Shown: positions 1 to 9,647, counted from the stretch's first letter. The stretch is DNA of 64,000 nt from an uncultured Clostridia bacterium (GCA_944381435.1 CALWLD010000002.1:141748-205747); one strand, 5' to 3'. Notes: generated by a model not told the origin, from the sequence alone. A program made the numbers and translations.

Positions 1-38
1 AATAACGTTCTATCTATTTTTTTACATTGTATTTTCAC
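1..38 (-). CDS. Start of a divergent gene running off the window edge (partial)
   Basis: On the minus strand a strong Shine-Dalgarno sequence (GGAGG, 46-50) lies 7 bases before a GTG codon at 36-38, and the frame stays open to the window edge, giving an N-terminus MKIQCKKIDRTL. Only about 12 codons are visible, so the product cannot be named. It would be divergent from lexA; genes divergent from lexA are sometimes SOS genes, but nothing here proves that. Confidence 0.35.
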   Translation of the reverse strand, partial: MKIQCKKIDRTL

Positions 39-201
39 AAATTTTCCTCCTTTGTTATTTATATATATATAATACATTAGTTTGTATATATTAATCAACT
101 TAATTTAAAGACATTTATTTCGTATTTTTCAATAAAAACCTTTACTTTTCGTCAAATAATGTTAAAATACTTATATAGTATACATTTTATGGAGGCAAAA
201 T

Positions 202-813
202 ATGGAATCATTAACAGAAAAACAACAATTAATATTAGATTATATAAAAAGCCAAGTTAAATCAAAAGGAGTTGTTCCATCTATTAGAGAAATTTGTAAA
301 GCAACTGGCCTTTCTTCTACATCTTCTGTGCATCTTCATCTTGAAAGTTTGGAAAAAAAAGGATATATAAAAAGAAAGCAAGCCAAAACTAGAAACATAG
401 AAATTTTAGAAGAAAATTTTTATAGTAATAATTCTGAAGAGTTTATAAATGTTCCTATTATAGGAAATGTATCTGCTGGTATGCCTATCTTAGCAACAGA
501 ATCTATAGAAGGTTATTTTCCTGTTCCGGTTAACTATCTTAAAAATAACGATGCATTTATGCTAAAAATAGTTGGAGACAGTATGATAAATGCAGGCATA
601 CATCACGGAGATTTGGTTTTAGTAAATAAACAGCCAATAGCTAATAATAGAGATATTGTCATAGCGTTAATAGATGACGAAGCAACTTGTAAAAGGTTTT
701 TTATAGAAAACAATATGATAGTTTTAAAGCCTGAAAACGATTTATACCAACCTATAAAATCTAAAGATATAGCTATTTTAGGTAAAGTAATAGGGCTTTT
801 TAGGAGTTTTTAG
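202..813 (+). CDS. lexA: LexA repressor, SOS response regulator
   Basis: Transcriptional repressor of DNA-damage genes that cleaves itself when stimulated by RecA filaments. The 203-residue length is normal. Residues 1-65 form the winged helix-turn-helix (PSIREICKATGLSS recognition region). The S24 autopeptidase half has the Ala92-Gly93 cleavage site in NVSAGMP, the nucleophile Ser127 in VGDSM and the general-base Lys164 in ATCKRF. The ATG has a GGAGG site 8 bases upstream. A palindromic stretch ATACTTATATAGTAT (167-181) sits just upstream, but no classical GAAC-N4-GTTC box was seen, so autoregulation is not shown. The next gene begins 1 base after its stop. Confidence 0.96.
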   Translation: MESLTEKQQLILDYIKSQVKSKGVVPSIREICKATGLSSTSSVHLHLESLEKKGYIKRKQAKTRNIEILEENFYSNNSEEFINVPIIGNVSAGMPILATESIEGYFPVPVNYLKNNDAFMLKIVGDSMINAGIHHGDLVLVNKQPIANNRDIVIALIDDEATCKRFFIENNMIVLKPENDLYQPIKSKDIAILGKVIGLFRSF

Positions 814-814
814 T

Positions 815-1456
815 ATGTATAAAGATTTTTTAAATAATTTAATAAAGAAATCAGATTTGAATAAGACAGATTACTATGTTTATAATAAAAATAGACATAT
901 AAATAACGAAAAAAAAATAGAGTTTGATAAAATAGAGAGCCCTAGTTTTAAAGACTATATCGTGCTAGATTTTGAAACAACTGGCTTATCTCATATAAAT
1001 GATAAAATTATAGAAATAGGTGCTATTAAAATAATAGATAACAAAATACATAGTAAATTTAACACGTTAATAAACCCTAAAGTACCTATCCCACCTTTTA
1101 TATCTAGTAAAATAAAAATAACAAATAATATGGTAAAAGATAAACCTTCTATAGATGAAGTTTTTAAAGATTTTTATATGTTTTTAGATAATTTCCCTTT
1201 AGTTATACATAATGCTAATTTCGATATGAAGTTTTTAATTCAAAATGCTAATAACTTAGGTTACAAAATAAAAAATTCTGCTTTAGATACAGTTTCTACA
1301 ACAAAAAGACTTTTTCCAGAGCTAAAAAGATATAATTTGGCTTTTTTATGTAATTACTTTGAAATAACAAACCAAAATGCACATAGAGCTATGTATGATG
1401 CTTTAGCAACTTATGAACTTTATAAAATTTTGTATAGAAAGGAAATGCTAAAATGA
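815..1456 (+). CDS. DnaQ/PolC-type 3'-5' exonuclease
   Basis: DEDDh-family exonuclease resembling the epsilon/PolC exonuclease domain. Motif Exo I is LDFETTG (Asp52, Glu54), Exo II lies in HNANFDMKFL near residue 132, and Exo III is HRAMYDA near the C-terminus with the His and Asp of the DEDDh class. The 213-residue protein has about 45 extra N-terminal residues of no recognised fold. It starts 1 base after lexA and its stop overlaps the next start (ATGA), so the three genes are probably cotranscribed; a role in damage-linked DNA processing is inferred from that position. The substrate is unknown. Confidence 0.88.
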   Translation: MYKDFLNNLIKKSDLNKTDYYVYNKNRHINNEKKIEFDKIESPSFKDYIVLDFETTGLSHINDKIIEIGAIKIIDNKIHSKFNTLINPKVPIPPFISSKIKITNNMVKDKPSIDEVFKDFYMFLDNFPLVIHNANFDMKFLIQNANNLGYKIKNSALDTVSTTKRLFPELKRYNLAFLCNYFEITNQNAHRAMYDALATYELYKILYRKEMLK

Positions 1457-2112
1457 GTTTTCATCTAATAAATAAGTCAGATTTAAATAGACTAGAACAT
1501 TTTGAACATTTTACTAATAATGTACCTTGTACATTTAGTATTACAGCAAATATAAATATAACAAATCTAATATATTATTTAAAAACAAAAAATATAAAAT
1601 TATATCCATTTCTTATATATTCTATATCTTATCTTGTTAACTCAAATGAGTTTTTTCGTCTATCAAAAGAAAATAACAGTTTAGGATATTTTGAAATATT
1701 AAATCCTAGTTATACTATATTTAATAAAGAAACTAATTTATTCTCTAATATATGGACAGAATATAATGATAATTTTGATATTTTTTATGAAAATTACTTA
1801 TTAGATTTTAATAAATTTTCAAATACTGATAAATTATCTCCAAAAGGAGAAATAAAAAATTGTTTTAATATTTCTTGTATACCTTGGGTTAGTTTTACTA
1901 GTTTTAATTTAAACATAAAAAATAGCTATGATTATTTAATTCCAATATTTACAATAGGAAAATACTTTAACGATGAAGAAAAAATATTATTACCTCTATG
2001 TATTCAAGCTAACCATAGTGTATTAGATGGTTATCATATAGCCACATTCTTTAATAATTTAGAAACTTTTATAAGCTTGTTTGTAGAAAAAAATACTAGA
2101 TTAATAAATTAA
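1453..2112 (+). CDS. Chloramphenicol acetyltransferase-like protein (CatA type)
   Basis: Trimeric CAT-fold acetyltransferase; in true CATs acetyl-CoA is used to O-acetylate chloramphenicol. The sequence follows classical CatA closely: TFSITANINI near residue 28, LYPFLIYSISYLVNS near 50, IPWVSFTSFNLNI near 143 and the active site NHSVLDGYH with catalytic His188 and Asp192. The residue before the catalytic His is Asn187, where classical enzymes have a second His. Length (219) is normal. It overlaps the exonuclease stop by 4 bases and ends in a palindromic terminator. Whether it confers resistance or acetylates another compound cannot be told from sequence. No flanking mobile DNA is visible. Confidence 0.88.
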   Translation: MSFHLINKSDLNRLEHFEHFTNNVPCTFSITANINITNLIYYLKTKNIKLYPFLIYSISYLVNSNEFFRLSKENNSLGYFEILNPSYTIFNKETNLFSNIWTEYNDNFDIFYENYLLDFNKFSNTDKLSPKGEIKNCFNISCIPWVSFTSFNLNIKNSYDYLIPIFTIGKYFNDEEKILLPLCIQANHSVLDGYHIATFFNNLETFISLFVEKNTRLIN

Positions 2113-2126
2113 TCTAGTATTTTTTT
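2091..2126 (+). terminator. Terminator of the lexA transcription unit
   Basis: Perfect inverted repeat: 15-base arms AAATACTAGATTAAT (2091-2105) and its complement (2108-2122), followed by a run of T. The left arm overlaps the last codons of the CAT-like gene. The near-symmetrical A/T flanks could also stop the convergent chemoreceptor gene. Confidence 0.8.
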
Positions 2127-2154
2127 CTACAATTAATGCTTTTAAAATTAACTA

Positions 2155-4470
2155 TTATTCTTTAAGTTTAAAATCTGCAACCGATGCATAGAATACTTCT
2201 GCTTGGCTTGCAAGCTCTTCTGCTGCTGCTGCTGATTCTTCACTTGTAGCTGTGTTATTTTGTGTAACAGTAGATATTTGAGAAATAGATTCTATTATTT
2301 CGTTAATAGATCTTTCTTGTTTATTTGAAGATTTTGTAGAAGCTTCTGAAAGCTCTGAAATACCTTCTATTTGTTTTACTATTGCAAGAAGAGCTTCTGC
2401 TGTGCTGTTAGCAATTTTAGAACCTTCTTCTACTTTTTGTACAGAACTTTCTATAAGCTCTGTAGTTTCTCTAGCTGCTTGTTGGCTTCTGCCTGCAAGG
2501 TTTCTAACCTCTTCTGCAACAACGGCAAAGCCTTTGCCGTGTTCACCTGCACGTGCTGCTTCTACAGCTGCATTAAGTGCAAGAATATTAGTTTGGAATG
2601 CTATATCATCTATTACTTTTATTATGTTAGATATATTGCTAGCTGCAGTGTTTATTTCTTCCATAGCAACAAGCATACTATCCATTTGTTTGCTACCTTT
2701 AGATGCATTTTCTTTAGTTTCTATAGCAAGACTATTAGCCTTGTTAGAACCTCTTGTATTTTCTGATGTTTGTTCAGATATAAGTTTTATTATGTTATTA
2801 AGCTTTTCAACTGATTCTGCTTGTTCTGTAGCCCCTTCTGCTAAAGCAATGCTAGATTCTGATATTTGTTTAGAACCAACCGAAACTTGCTCTGCTGAAG
2901 ATATAATATCTCTTATTAAAACATTTAAATTTTCAATAATTAAATTTGTAGCTTGTTGTATAGCTTTAAAATCTCCTAAATATTCTCTATCTATAGAAAC
3001 ATTAAAGTTTTTGTTTGCCATTTCTTGTAAAGTATCTGTTATTTCTGATATGTAAGATTCTATAGTATCTGCTGTATAATTTACAGTTTCTTTAATATTA
3101 TTAAACTCACCTTTATATTCGTTAGTTATTCTATGCTTAAAGTTACCAACTGAAAATTGGTTAAGTGCATTTTGAGTTTCTTTAATTGGAACCACAACAT
3201 TATCAACAAATTCATTTAATCCATTTATTACATTTTTCCAGTCACCAGCATATTTTGAACCATCAATTTTATACTCAAGGTCACCATTATTAGCTGCTTC
3301 TATAAGACCATTTATCTCTCCAGCTACAGATTTTAAAGATGTTTGTATTTCTCTTAATGTTTTTGTTGCCAATACTTTTTGACCTGGGAAATCTGTAATG
3401 TTAGCATTAAAATTACCTTTAGTAAAACCATCTACAGTATCTAATATCGTAAGAGTATCTGATATTAAGTGTCCAATTGCCTCATTTATAGATTCAGTTG
3501 CTTCTTTAAATACACCAGAATATTTTTCTGTATTTATTCTATATTCAATATTTCCTTCGTTAAGCTTTGAAGATAATTCATTAATATCGTTTAGTATTCC
3601 TTGGAATATATAAACTATATTTGATATTGCATTAGATAAAATACCCATTTCATCTGTATTATTGCTTCTTATATCAATATCTATATTACCATTTTGTATG
3701 TTATCTGTAGCTTCTAAAATGCTATCTATAGGTTTTCTTATATTTCTAGATATTATTATAACTTGAACTACAGTAAATAATATAACTATAACACCAATTA
3801 AAGCAATAAATAAAATTTTAAATTGTTCACTTTCAGATACATAATCTAATCTATCAATCATATCTCCAAAGTTTGACAGAGCTACAGTAAATACTTCACC
3901 ATCTGTATCTATATTTCCAAACATACTATCTGCCAAGCTTCTAACTTCTTCTAAATGTTCAATATGTCCTTGAGTTAATTTACCATTTTCGTCGTGAAAT
4001 ACGCCTTGCTCATGTAAGTCAATATGTTCTAAATATTTTTCATAGTACGTATCTAAATCTTTAATAATTTTCTCAACTGATGCTATTTCATTTTTTTTAT
4101 CAACACCACTATCTAAATCACTATTTGCATCTAAATTTATAAGAAGTTGCTCTAAATCCATTAAAGCTTGTTTAGCTTCTTCATATGGTCCTTTTAAAGT
4201 TTGTCTAGCTTCATCAAATTTTCCCATTGCAAGAGCTGATTGAGAACCATCTAACCTTAACTGTGCAAATCTAACTTGAGAAAGTACATTTGTTATGTGA
4301 ACAGACTCTTCTATTAGTTCTCTATTAGATTCTACAACGTCATTATATTTATTAGTTGTATCTTTTAATACAACCGCTGATAATAAAACAGTAATTACAA
4401 TAAGTAATGTTATAACTGTAGACATAATTCCAAATTTGCCTTTTAATTTCATATTATTGTACCAATTCAT
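2155..4470 (-). CDS. Methyl-accepting chemotaxis protein with stacked HAMP units
   Basis: Membrane chemoreceptor that controls the CheA kinase. Order: transmembrane helix about 14-36; extracellular four-helix-type sensor about 37-215; second transmembrane helix about 217-244; canonical HAMP about 245-295; then at least two further HAMP-like repeats (about 310-370 and 385-500) recognisable by recurring GN-F/I-x motifs; then the cytoplasmic signalling hairpin about 500-765 with the conserved tip around [20 protein letters not shown]. No CheR-docking pentapeptide is seen at the C-terminus. A GGAGG site precedes the ATG. Ligand unknown. No che or flagellar operon lies in the window. Confidence 0.95.
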   Translation of the reverse strand: MNWYNNMKLKGKFGIMSTVITLLIVITVLLSAVVLKDTTNKYNDVVESNRELIEESVHITNVLSQVRFAQLRLDGSQSALAMGKFDEARQTLKGPYEEAKQALMDLEQLLINLDANSDLDSGVDKKNEIASVEKIIKDLDTYYEKYLEHIDLHEQGVFHDENGKLTQGHIEHLEEVRSLADSMFGNIDTDGEVFTVALSNFGDMIDRLDYVSESEQFKILFIALIGVIVILFTVVQVIIISRNIRKPIDSILEATDNIQNGNIDIDIRSNNTDEMGILSNAISNIVYIFQGILNDINELSSKLNEGNIEYRINTEKYSGVFKEATESINEAIGHLISDTLTILDTVDGFTKGNFNANITDFPGQKVLATKTLREIQTSLKSVAGEINGLIEAANNGDLEYKIDGSKYAGDWKNVINGLNEFVDNVVVPIKETQNALNQFSVGNFKHRITNEYKGEFNNIKETVNYTADTIESYISEITDTLQEMANKNFNVSIDREYLGDFKAIQQATNLIIENLNVLIRDIISSAEQVSVGSKQISESSIALAEGATEQAESVEKLNNIIKLISEQTSENTRGSNKANSLAIETKENASKGSKQMDSMLVAMEEINTAASNISNIIKVIDDIAFQTNILALNAAVEAARAGEHGKGFAVVAEEVRNLAGRSQQAARETTELIESSVQKVEEGSKIANSTAEALLAIVKQIEGISELSEASTKSSNKQERSINEIIESISQISTVTQNNTATSEESAAAAEELASQAEVFYASVADFKLKE

Positions 4471-4595
4471 AATTTCCTCCTAAATTTTAGCCACATTAAA
4501 AATAGCAATCTTACTTTACTTGTCATAATACTAAAATTATCTAAATAAATTATTGAATTTTTATTTTTAAATGTTTTTTATACAAGCCTTAATAA

Positions 4596-5267
4596 CTATA
4601 ACGAAATATCCACTAATAAACCTTGTTCAATTATTTTGAAAGATTTATTTTTGTTATAATCACAACTATAATTAAAGTAATATGAAAAGTCTTTAAAATC
4701 CATATAGTTAGACATAGGCTCTTTCATAAAAATACAGACTTCATTATATAGGTTATTATAAAATGTCTTTATATTTTCTTTATCTATATAATTTTTATCT
4801 AAATTTGTATCTTCTTTTATATTGAGAAATCCACTGTTAGATACGCTAATACCTAAATTATCTAGTATTTCTAAATTGTTATTAATAATATTTTTAGTAT
4901 TTTCTAGTATATTTTGAAAGGACTTACTATTTTCTGTATTTTCTTGTAAAAACCCTATAAACCTATTATATGTAGCTGTAAAATTTTCTATATTATCATC
5001 TAATGTATTTATTGGTAAATTGTAATACATTTTTTCATATATGTTGTTAGCAATATTTTTCAAACCGTTAAAGTTAGATGATAGCTCAAACATATAAGAT
5101 TTTATATTATCATTTAAAGACTTATTTAAAAAATATGTAAAATCTGCGTTTTGGTACTGTTTAGCCCTCTTAATATTTTTATAAGAAGAAGATTTATTTT
5201 CTCTAGCTTTTTTATTATCTAATATAAATTGATTATAACTATTATAATAATGTAAAGTAGATATCAT
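4596..5267 (-). CDS. Unknown helical protein, weakly FliD/hook-associated-like
   Basis: A 223-residue Asn/Lys-rich protein with no signal peptide or membrane segment. The middle (about 95-165) is helical, and the stretch NLGISVSNSGFLNIKEDTNL (about 137-156) followed by a C-terminal ...IIEQGLLVDISL resembles the layout of FliD or hook-associated proteins (LGI...G.L.ID, then a final G.L.D motif). It sits upstream of a chemoreceptor on the same strand. The start is supported by AGGGGAGG just upstream. The flagellar link is a weak family impression; hypothetical protein is the safe label. Confidence 0.55.
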   Translation of the reverse strand: MISTLHYYNSYNQFILDNKKARENKSSSYKNIKRAKQYQNADFTYFLNKSLNDNIKSYMFELSSNFNGLKNIANNIYEKMYYNLPINTLDDNIENFTATYNRFIGFLQENTENSKSFQNILENTKNIINNNLEILDNLGISVSNSGFLNIKEDTNLDKNYIDKENIKTFYNNLYNEVCIFMKEPMSNYMDFKDFSYYFNYSCDYNKNKSFKIIEQGLLVDISL

Positions 5268-5303
5268 ACTATCCTCCCCTTTTTATATTATTTAAGCTTA
5301 GAT

Positions 5304-5702
5304 TTATTCTTCATCTTCATCGTCGTAATCATCATAGTCATATTCTTCTTCATCTTCAAAAAGATCTTCATTAAATATATCAAAAAATACTTCCTCTACC
5401 ATAGCAAATTCTTCTTCTGTTTCAATATTTAAAAGTTCAAAATCTTCTTCACTATGTTCTACATATTGATAAAGTAAAACTTGGTCATCACCAACAGGTA
5501 AAAGAGCTATATATTCTTTATCTTCCACATCAAATATAGATAAAACACTGCATTTAAGCTCTTCATCATTTTCTAATAATACTGTAAGATACTGTTCCTC
5601 GTGGTTTTCATTATGATTTTCACAGTTACAACCTTCGTGGTTATGTCCACCACAGCAACCTTCGTGGCTATGTCCACCACAACAGTTATGTTCTTTGCTC
5701 AT
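5304..5702 (-). CDS. DUF1292 family protein with Cys/His-rich N-terminus
   Basis: Residues about 35-110 form a DUF1292 (YrzB-like) domain, an acidic beta-rich module of unknown role common in Firmicutes. The first 30 residues carry repeated CCGGHxHEGC units with at least six Cys and several His, an obvious candidate metal-binding segment. The C-terminus is strongly acidic (EEEYDYDDYDDEDEE). AGGAGG precedes the ATG. It lies 81 bases downstream of scpB and may be cotranscribed with it. The metal-binding idea is inferred from the residues only. Confidence 0.85.
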   Translation of the reverse strand: MSKEHNCCGGHSHEGCCGGHNHEGCNCENHNENHEEQYLTVLLENDEELKCSVLSIFDVEDKEYIALLPVGDDQVLLYQYVEHSEEDFELLNIETEEEFAMVEEVFFDIFNEDLFEDEEEYDYDDYDDEDEE

Positions 5703-5783
5703 AAAAATCCTCCTTTATAATTAAGAAATTAATTTATTTTAATATAAGCATATTATAACATATATTTTTCCATATTTCTATAT

Positions 5784-6341
5784 TTATTTTAAATTAAATA
5801 TTTCATTTTCTATTTGCTTTTTTATATCATCTTCATTTGTTATTGTAGGCATATTATCTAATGAGCTAAATCCAAAATGTTTTAAAAAGTTATCTGTTGT
5901 TCCAAAAAGTATAGGCTTACCTGGTGCATCTAACCTTCCCTTTTCCTCAACAAGCTCATATTTTATTAAGTTATTAACTGCGTGTTCAGAGCTAACACCT
6001 CTTATATATTCTATTTGTGCTTTTGTTATAGGCTGTTTATAGGCTATTATTGCAAGGGTTTCTAGGAGTGCTTGGCTTAAAGCCTTTTTAGGTATAATGT
6101 TATATAATTTTTTTATATAATCAAAATAGTCTGGATTAGTGCACATTTGATAGCTATTATCTATTTTTATTATTTTTATTCCTTTTTTTTCTTCTTCATA
6201 CTTATAAATAAGATTTTCTATTATTTCCTTTACATCTTGTTCACTTTTTTCAAGAGTGTTCGCAATATTTTTTAATGAAACAGGCTCGCCTTTTGCAAAT
6301 AATATAGCTTCTATTATATTTTCTATATTTTTTGTTTCCAT
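5784..6341 (-). CDS. scpB: Segregation and condensation protein B
   Basis: Winged-helix partner of the SMC-ScpA-ScpB condensin complex that organises the nucleoid. The 185-residue protein begins IENIIEAILFAKGEPVS and contains the second winged helix with LALIAYKQPITKAQIEYIRGV (near 95-115), both typical. It is the last gene of the long repair/condensin operon, starting 4 bases after scpA. The GGGG-type ribosome site is only moderate. Confidence 0.95.
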   Translation of the reverse strand: METKNIENIIEAILFAKGEPVSLKNIANTLEKSEQDVKEIIENLIYKYEEEKKGIKIIKIDNSYQMCTNPDYFDYIKKLYNIIPKKALSQALLETLAIIAYKQPITKAQIEYIRGVSSEHAVNNLIKYELVEEKGRLDAPGKPILFGTTDNFLKHFGFSSLDNMPTITNEDDIKKQIENEIFNLK

Positions 6342-6345
6342 AAAC

Positions 6346-7098
6346 TTAGTCCCCTTGTATTATGATTATATCATCGAATATATTTTGTTGTATAACTTTT
6401 ATATCTTTTGTTTTTATAAGCTCTAAAACTGCTAAAAATGTAACTACAACTTCTGCTTTAGATGTGCTTTCTTCAAATATCTTATTAAAATTTATTTTGC
6501 TATTTAAAACAATTAAATCTTTTATATATTTTATTTTATCATTAATGTTGTAAAGTGCTTTTGTTACAGACTTAAAGTTACTTCTTATTTTATCTGTTTT
6601 TTGTTCTTTTCTTTTTAATACCTCTTCAAAAGCGTTGTATAAATCTTTTAATGTTATGCCATCTAATATTTCATCAATAGTTGGTTCTACATTTATTTTT
6701 ATACTATTTATAGCTTTTATATCTGCCTCTTTAAACATAACCTTTTCAGAGAAAACTTCTGTATTTAAAAGTTCTTGCGCTATCATTTTATATTTTTTAT
6801 ATTCTATAAGCTTTTTAACAAGCTCTTCTCTTGGGTCTATTTCTTCGTTAGTTTCTTCATCTTTTTCTTTTGGTAAAAGCATTTTAGATTTTATTTCTAA
6901 AAGAGTTGTAGCCATTAATATAAACTGGCTCATCTCCTCCATATCAATTAAGTTTTTATGCTTTATATAATAAAGGTAATCATCTGTTAGCTTAGATATT
7001 GGTATATTATAAATATCTATCTTGTTTTTATCTATAAGTTTTAAAAGTAAATCAAAAGGTCCTTCAAATTCTTCTAGTTTTATCTGTAATATACTCAT
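6346..7098 (-). CDS. scpA: Segregation and condensation protein A (kleisin)
   Basis: Bacterial kleisin that bridges the two SMC heads. The N-terminus has the typical FEGPFDLLLKLIDKNKIDIYNIPI segment (about 12-35), followed by LLEIKSKMLLPK (about 67-78) and a C-terminal winged helix with VTFLAVLELIKTKDIKVIQ (about 219-237). 250 residues is a usual length. The start codon overlaps the stop of the upstream M50-like gene by 1 base, implying translational coupling. Confidence 0.96.
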   Translation of the reverse strand: MSILQIKLEEFEGPFDLLLKLIDKNKIDIYNIPISKLTDDYLYYIKHKNLIDMEEMSQFILMATTLLEIKSKMLLPKEKDEETNEEIDPREELVKKLIEYKKYKMIAQELLNTEVFSEKVMFKEADIKAINSIKINVEPTIDEILDGITLKDLYNAFEEVLKRKEQKTDKIRSNFKSVTKALYNINDKIKYIKDLIVLNSKINFNKIFEESTSKAEVVVTFLAVLELIKTKDIKVIQQNIFDDIIIIQGD

Positions 7099-7727
7099 TA
7101 TAAAAACCCTAATAATAACATTGCTAAATTACCTATTACACTTAATATAGCATTAGATACAATATCTAAAACTTTTTGAAGATAACCCATAAGAACTAAT
7201 AATATTATTAAAACTTGTATTATTTTTTCATATTGAGATAAAGCTAAAGCTTTATTAGCAGGTAATATTGTCTGAAATAATTTTTGTCCAAAAAGAGGAT
7301 ATATAGGTAAAATATTAAAAACTGCAAATTTAACTAATAAAGTAGCTGTTACCATACAAAATGTAGAAAGTATACTTATATAATTAAATTCTAATGTAGC
7401 TATTAAAACTGCTATTATATAAAATATAAAAGCTAGTATAATAGCAAATATTAAAGGTACTACACATACTAATATATTATCTCTTTTTCTATTTTTATAA
7501 TATAAAGAAGATGTATCTACAGGTGCTGTCCAACCATATTCAAAAAACGCAATTAAGACAAACCCTATTATTTCAAAATGTTTTTTTGGGTTTAATGATA
7601 CTTTTCCTTTATTTTTTATAGCAATATCACCTAGTTTATAAGATGTATAAGCTTTTGAAAAACCCATAACTGTCATAACAAATAAAGCCGATAAACACAT
7701 TGTTAAGTAATAAATAATTGTTATCAT
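7098..7727 (-). CDS. M50-family membrane protein lacking protease active-site residues
   Basis: Small site-2-protease-fold protein (209 residues, about five or six hydrophobic segments). The family framework is clear: AYTSYKLGD (26-34), KGKVSLNPKKH (40-50) and NILPIYPLFG near 150 match the M50 pattern HEFAHAYVAYKLGD ... LNPLAH ... NLLPIPPLDG. The HExxH positions read M21-G-F-S-K25, and the conserved Asp of the second motif is Phe, so all zinc ligands are missing. A membrane pseudoprotease is the best reading. It is coupled to scpA; M50 genes next to scpAB are common in Clostridia, but usually with the motif intact. Confidence 0.82.
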   Translation of the reverse strand: MITIIYYLTMCLSALFVMTVMGFSKAYTSYKLGDIAIKNKGKVSLNPKKHFEIIGFVLIAFFEYGWTAPVDTSSLYYKNRKRDNILVCVVPLIFAIILAFIFYIIAVLIATLEFNYISILSTFCMVTATLLVKFAVFNILPIYPLFGQKLFQTILPANKALALSQYEKIIQVLIILLVLMGYLQKVLDIVSNAILSVIGNLAMLLLGFL

Positions 7728-7739
7728 TTTTTCACCTCA

Positions 7740-9632
7740 TTAGTTTTGTATCCTTTTAAAAAGCTTTTCTATTTCGTATTTAGTCATTTTTATAATAGTA
7801 GGTCTACCGTGTGGGCAACTAAAAGGATTTTCTATATTTAATATTTTTTCTATTAAGGCTTTAGCCTCCATAAAACTAAGCCTGTCATTTGCCTTCACTG
7901 CTTTTTTACAGCTCATAGATATTATTTTTTCTATTTTCATATCATAAATATTTGATATGTTTTTGTCACTTAGCATATCTAAAATATCTATAAAAAATTT
8001 AGGTTCTACAGGAGCTTTAAATATGAAAGGTACTTGCCTTATAGCATAAATATTTTTCCCAAATTCTTCTATATCAAACCCAAAATTTTTAAAAATTTCT
8101 TTATTTTCTTCTATTAGTTGGGCCTCTAAAGCAGTGGCATTTATAACTATAGGTTCTATTAATTTTTGGCTATATATTTGCTCATTTTTAAATTTTTCCA
8201 AAAATTCTTCATATAAAACTTTTTCGTGAGCAGAGTGTTGGTCTATAAGAAATATTTCTTCTCCTTGCTCTATAATCCAATAAGTATTAAATATTTGTCC
8301 TACTATTTTATAGTTATTAAAAAAGCTATGTTTTTTTTCTTTAATCTCTTTAGGTATTTCTTCTTTTGCTATATTTTTTATATCTTCTTTTTTATCTAAA
8401 TTTTTGTTATAAACTAAATCTACAATAGTCTTTTTGGGTGTGTTTATCTCTTCTTCAGGCTCTTCTTTTAAAAGTAAAAAAGGCTTTATTTCTTCTTTAT
8501 TTATATATTTATCTTCATATGTATTATTTTCATCTTCTAATAGTATATTTTCAAGGCTTTTTTGCACTTCAACATTAAAAGGCTTTGTATTTGTAACATC
8601 TAAAAATGTTTTTTTATCTTCAAGCTCTACATTAGGTATTAATATTTCTTTTTTAAGTGTTTTTTCTATCGCATCACATAAAAAACTTTGTATAAAATTT
8701 TCATCTTCAAACCTTACTTCAAGTTTTGTAGGGTGTACATTAACATCTACAGTATTTTTTGGAACAGTCATATTAATAATAAATACAGGAAACTTACCAA
8801 CCATAAGCTTTCCATCATATCCTTCTTCTATGGCAGATTGCACTATAGAACTTTTTATATATCTACCATTTATAAAGAAATTTTCATAAGAGCGATTTCC
8901 TCTTGAAAGCTCTGGTATGCCTATAAGCCCTTCTATAGTAAATCCATTTTTATTAGCCTTTATAGGTATAAGCTTTTTGCATATTTCTTTACCATATACA
9001 TAAAAAGCAGTATTTTTTAAATCATTATCTCCCATAGTTTTTAAAATCTCTACCCCATTATTTATATAGGTAAAAGCTATTTCTGGATGAGCTAATGCTA
9101 GCCTATTAACTATTTCTGTTATATATCCACCTTCAACAGAATCTTTCTTTAAAAACTTTCTTCTAGCAGGAGTATTAAAAAATATATTTTTAACAATAAA
9201 AGTTGTTCCTTTTAAAGATGCAACCTCTTCTTCACTTATTATTTTGCCACCTTCTATTGTTATTTTATTACCTATCTTGCCGTCTGTGCTTGTAACCATA
9301 TCTACCATAGATATAGAGGCAATGCTTGCTAATGCCTCACCTCTAAATCCTAATGTTAGTATGCTATCTAAATCATCTAATTTTTCTAATTTACTTGTAG
9401 CGTGTCTTAAAAATGCTGTTTTTATTTGATTTTTTTCTATACCTGTTCCATCATCTTGAATTTTTATATAAGATGTGCCTCCATTTTTTATTTCTATAGT
9501 AATGTTTTTGCTATTTGCATCTATGGAATTTTCTACAAGCTCTTTAACAATAGAGGCAGGACGTTCTATAACCTCGCCTGCCGCTATTTTATTAATAAGG
9601 TTATTTTCTAAAAGCTTTATTTCTTTTATCAA
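7740..9632 (-). CDS. mutL: DNA mismatch repair protein MutL
   Basis: GHKL ATPase that links MutS mismatch recognition to strand incision. N-terminal motifs: NKIAAGEVIERPASIVKELV with ENSIDAN (about 14-42), DDGTGI, and GFRGEALASI. The C-terminal dimerisation/endonuclease half has DQHSAHEKVLYEE, a version of the DQHA-x2-E-x4-E metal site with Ser for Ala, and CPHGRPT near the end, so it is likely an incising MutL. 630 residues. The start is TTG preceded by GAGGGG. It lies 15 bases after mutS. Confidence 0.97.
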   Translation of the reverse strand: MIKEIKLLENNLINKIAAGEVIERPASIVKELVENSIDANSKNITIEIKNGGTSYIKIQDDGTGIEKNQIKTAFLRHATSKLEKLDDLDSILTLGFRGEALASIASISMVDMVTSTDGKIGNKITIEGGKIISEEEVASLKGTTFIVKNIFFNTPARRKFLKKDSVEGGYITEIVNRLALAHPEIAFTYINNGVEILKTMGDNDLKNTAFYVYGKEICKKLIPIKANKNGFTIEGLIGIPELSRGNRSYENFFINGRYIKSSIVQSAIEEGYDGKLMVGKFPVFIINMTVPKNTVDVNVHPTKLEVRFEDENFIQSFLCDAIEKTLKKEILIPNVELEDKKTFLDVTNTKPFNVEVQKSLENILLEDENNTYEDKYINKEEIKPFLLLKEEPEEEINTPKKTIVDLVYNKNLDKKEDIKNIAKEEIPKEIKEKKHSFFNNYKIVGQIFNTYWIIEQGEEIFLIDQHSAHEKVLYEEFLEKFKNEQIYSQKLIEPIVINATALEAQLIEENKEIFKNFGFDIEEFGKNIYAIRQVPFIFKAPVEPKFFIDILDMLSDKNISNIYDMKIEKIISMSCKKAVKANDRLSFMEAKALIEKILNIENPFSCPHGRPTIIKMTKYEIEKLFKRIQN

Positions 9633-9647
9633 AATATCCCCTCATTT

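Noticed and set aside
2218..2240. TGC-rich repeats in the chemoreceptor as a phase-variable microsatellite
   Set aside because: They encode the normal Ala-rich end of the signalling domain and are short.
2371..3055. Long open frames on the plus strand inside the chemoreceptor gene
   Set aside because: They are shadows of a strongly supported gene on the other strand, lack ribosome sites, and are low-complexity Ser/Cys/Leu translations.
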